A stretch of 6,809 nt of DNA from Thermoleophilaceae bacterium. GTDB lineage: Bacteria; Actinomycetota; Thermoleophilia; Solirubrobacterales; Thermoleophilaceae. Location: the NCBI GenBank assembly GCA_013812005.1, contig JACCUE010000193.1, positions 1 to 6,809 of the forward strand, written 5' to 3'. The stretch's first letter is position 1, and every line of letters begins with the position of its first letter. The notes below the pieces were generated by a model that worked only from the letters and a program-made list of their open reading frames with translations, made no database searches and was not told the DNA's origin. The translations under genes and the position numbers were made by a program. Below are positions 5,213-6,809 of this stretch, one piece after another.

Positions 5213-6805
5213 ATGCGCTTCACAGGTGTCCCATCGGCGCTAATCCTCACCCTGGTGCTCGTCCCCGTCGCGTGGGCGGGGCCGTCGTCGAAGACCACGG
5301 CGGCGGTCTCGCTGGGGGACTCATACATCTCCGGGGAGGCGGGGCGCTGGAACGGCAACTCGCTGACCCCGACCGGCGACAAGGACGGCACCGACCGCGC
5401 CTGCCTGCCCGCCGGGGCTACATGCCAGGTTGACAAGACCAGGGTGTATGAGAAGGGCACCGAGGACGGCGGCTGCCATCGCTCCGATGTGGCCGAGATC
5501 AAGAGCGCCGGCCTCCCGGTCGCCGAGCGCATCGACCTCTCCTGCTCGGGAGCTCAGACCAGGAACATCTTCCGGGCCTCGCAGGGCGGCGTGGGCCAGA
5601 GAGGCGAGCCGCCCCAGGCCGACAAGCTGCTGCCAGTCGCCCGCGATAGGAACGTAAAGCTGATCATGCTCTCGATCGGCGGTAACGACCTCGGCTTCGC
5701 GAGCATCATCCGGGCCTGCCTTATCGCCTACGAGACCAAGGCGGGTCCGTGCGAGCCCTCCCAGCAGCAGAAGCTCGATGCGCTCAAGCCCCAAGTGATC
5801 GCCAACGTAGGCAAGGCGATCGACGAGATCCGCGCTGTCATGAGCGAGACCGGCTACACCAGGGATGACTACCGGCTGATCGTGCAGACCTATCCATCGG
5901 TGGTCCCGCGGGCTGGGGAGAACCGCTATCCCGAGTCCAGCCCCGAGCGCACGATCAACGGCTGCCCGTTCTATGACCAAGATTCCGACTGGGCCCGTGA
6001 TCGCGCCGCGCCGCAGATCGGTGCCGTGGTCAAGGCCGGGGCGGATTCGCGGGGGGTCGAGACCCTCGACCTCATCGATGCCTTCCAGGGCCACGAGTTC
6101 TGTTCGAAGACCGCCGCTCAGAGCACGCCGCTGGCCCGCCCGACCGCGGCCGGCGCGGAGTGGGGTCGCTTCCTGGCGGCGAGCACCGTTCAGCAGGGCG
6201 AACTCCAGGAGGCCTTCCATCCCAATGCCTACGGCCAGCGCGCGCTGGGCACGTGCGTGACAAAGGTGTTCGCCGCCGCGCCGGGGACCTTCGCCTGCTC
6301 TGGCGCGGCCGGCCTGGATCCCAGCGGCCTGGCTCTCCAACGCATCCAGACCTTTCGAGCGCCGACCTCGTGCCTGGCGCGGCGCTCCTCGATCGGACCC
6401 AGGCGGATCGGCCGGCTGAGCCTGGGTGTCACACGCAAGCGGCTCGACGCCCGGCTGGCGACGGTGACCGCGCCGAGCAAGACCTCGAAGCGCTACCGCT
6501 ACTGCGTTAAGGGCAGCCGGGGAAGTGTGACCGCCGTGTTCGGCAGGGCCACCAAGGTCGAGCTACTGACTGCCACCGCCGGCTCCTACGGCAACCGGGG
6601 CGTGCATCCGGGAGTAAGCCTGCGCAAGGCCAGGCGAACGTTCAGGGGATTGCGCCGGGTGTCTGCGGCCGTCTACCGGCTGAGCCCGAGCAGCCGCCGG
6701 ATCATCGGCGTGCGACGCGGCAGGGTGCGCTTCGTCGGGGTGGCCTCGAAGCGGGTGCTCGGGAGCAAGTGGCTGCTTCGCACCTACGTGAAGCGAGCCG
6801 GCTGA
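5213..6805 (+). CDS. Secreted SGNH/GDSL-family lipase/esterase with extra basic C-terminal module
   Basis: A 530-aa exported hydrolase. Residues 1-22 form a signal peptide (h-region ALILTLVLVPVAWA, likely cleavage AWA|GP). The SGNH blocks are in order: block I SLGDSYISGE with nucleophile Ser37, block II SCSG with Gly113, block III SIGGNDLGF with Asn158, and block V AFHPNAYG with His336. The usual Asp three residues before the His is absent (EAFH), as in Streptomyces-type SGNH esterases that use a backbone carbonyl instead. About ten cysteines lie in the catalytic part, fitting disulfides outside the cell. Residues from about 360 to 530 are an unusually Arg/Lys-rich extra module with two similar halves (around 398-455 and 461-520). 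The open frame extends upstream to 5069, inside the methyltransferase, but the signal peptide and TACCGT fix ATG 5213. It likely cleaves lipid or acyl esters outside the cell; the substrate is unknown. Confidence 0.93.
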   Translation: MRFTGVPSALILTLVLVPVAWAGPSSKTTAAVSLGDSYISGEAGRWNGNSLTPTGDKDGTDRACLPAGATCQVDKTRVYEKGTEDGGCHRSDVAEIKSAGLPVAERIDLSCSGAQTRNIFRASQGGVGQRGEPPQADKLLPVARDRNVKLIMLSIGGNDLGFASIIRACLIAYETKAGPCEPSQQQKLDALKPQVIANVGKAIDEIRAVMSETGYTRDDYRLIVQTYPSVVPRAGENRYPESSPERTINGCPFYDQDSDWARDRAAPQIGAVVKAGADSRGVETLDLIDAFQGHEFCSKTAAQSTPLARPTAAGAEWGRFLAASTVQQGELQEAFHPNAYGQRALGTCVTKVFAAAPGTFACSGAAGLDPSGLALQRIQTFRAPTSCLARRSSIGPRRIGRLSLGVTRKRLDARLATVTAPSKTSKRYRYCVKGSRGSVTAVFGRATKVELLTATAGSYGNRGVHPGVSLRKARRTFRGLRRVSAAVYRLSPSSRRIIGVRRGRVRFVGVASKRVLGSKWLLRTYVKRAG

Positions 6806-6809
6806 CGGC

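Noticed and set aside
5321..6340. A 339-codon minus-strand open frame opposite the lipase
   Set aside because: It shows no domain and has the Ala/Gly/Arg-rich composition typical of antisense shadows; the SGNH blocks on the plus strand are decisive.

Overview
The window is very GC-rich and gene-dense. It reads as chromosomal DNA of a high-GC actinobacterium. The secreted lipase with its basic C-terminal module, the M3B oligopeptidase and the tiny FFFSNR...LLLLIL membrane protein remind me of the Thermoleophilia (Solirubrobacterales and relatives). That placement comes from memory of similar proteins, not from a search. I see no RNA genes, CRISPR arrays, insertion sequences or phage genes.

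Layout, left to right. (1) Positions 1-770, minus strand: an almost complete short-chain dehydrogenase/reductase (SDR) whose 3' end is cut by the window edge. (2) Positions 771-832: a compact divergent promoter region with a -10-like hexamer for each direction. (3) Positions 833-4066, plus strand: a probable operon of four genes. They are an alpha/beta hydrolase, an M3B oligoendopeptidase (PepF family) that overlaps it by ATGA, a 34-residue single-span membrane protein starting at GTG 3499, and a 150-residue conserved protein of unknown function with a clear ribosome binding site. (4) About 4126-5085, plus strand: a class I SAM-dependent methyltransferase with an uncertain start and slightly different codon use. 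(5) Positions 5086-5212: an intergenic stretch with a strong GC-rich hairpin (5124-5157), a likely terminator, followed by a -10-like element. (6) Positions 5213-6805, plus strand: a secreted SGNH/GDSL lipase or esterase with an extra, highly basic, apparently duplicated C-terminal module.

Functionally this looks like ordinary accessory metabolism: a reductase, a hydrolase, intracellular peptide breakdown, a methyl transfer and an exported esterase. No shared pathway is evident. I did not find a convincing new multi-gene defence or mobile system. The points most worth checking are the unlisted 34-residue membrane protein coupled to the 150-residue unknown protein, the lipase C-terminal module, and three genes (SDR, hydrolase, lipase) whose start codons sit 6-8 nt after a TANNNT hexamer, which fits leaderless transcription.
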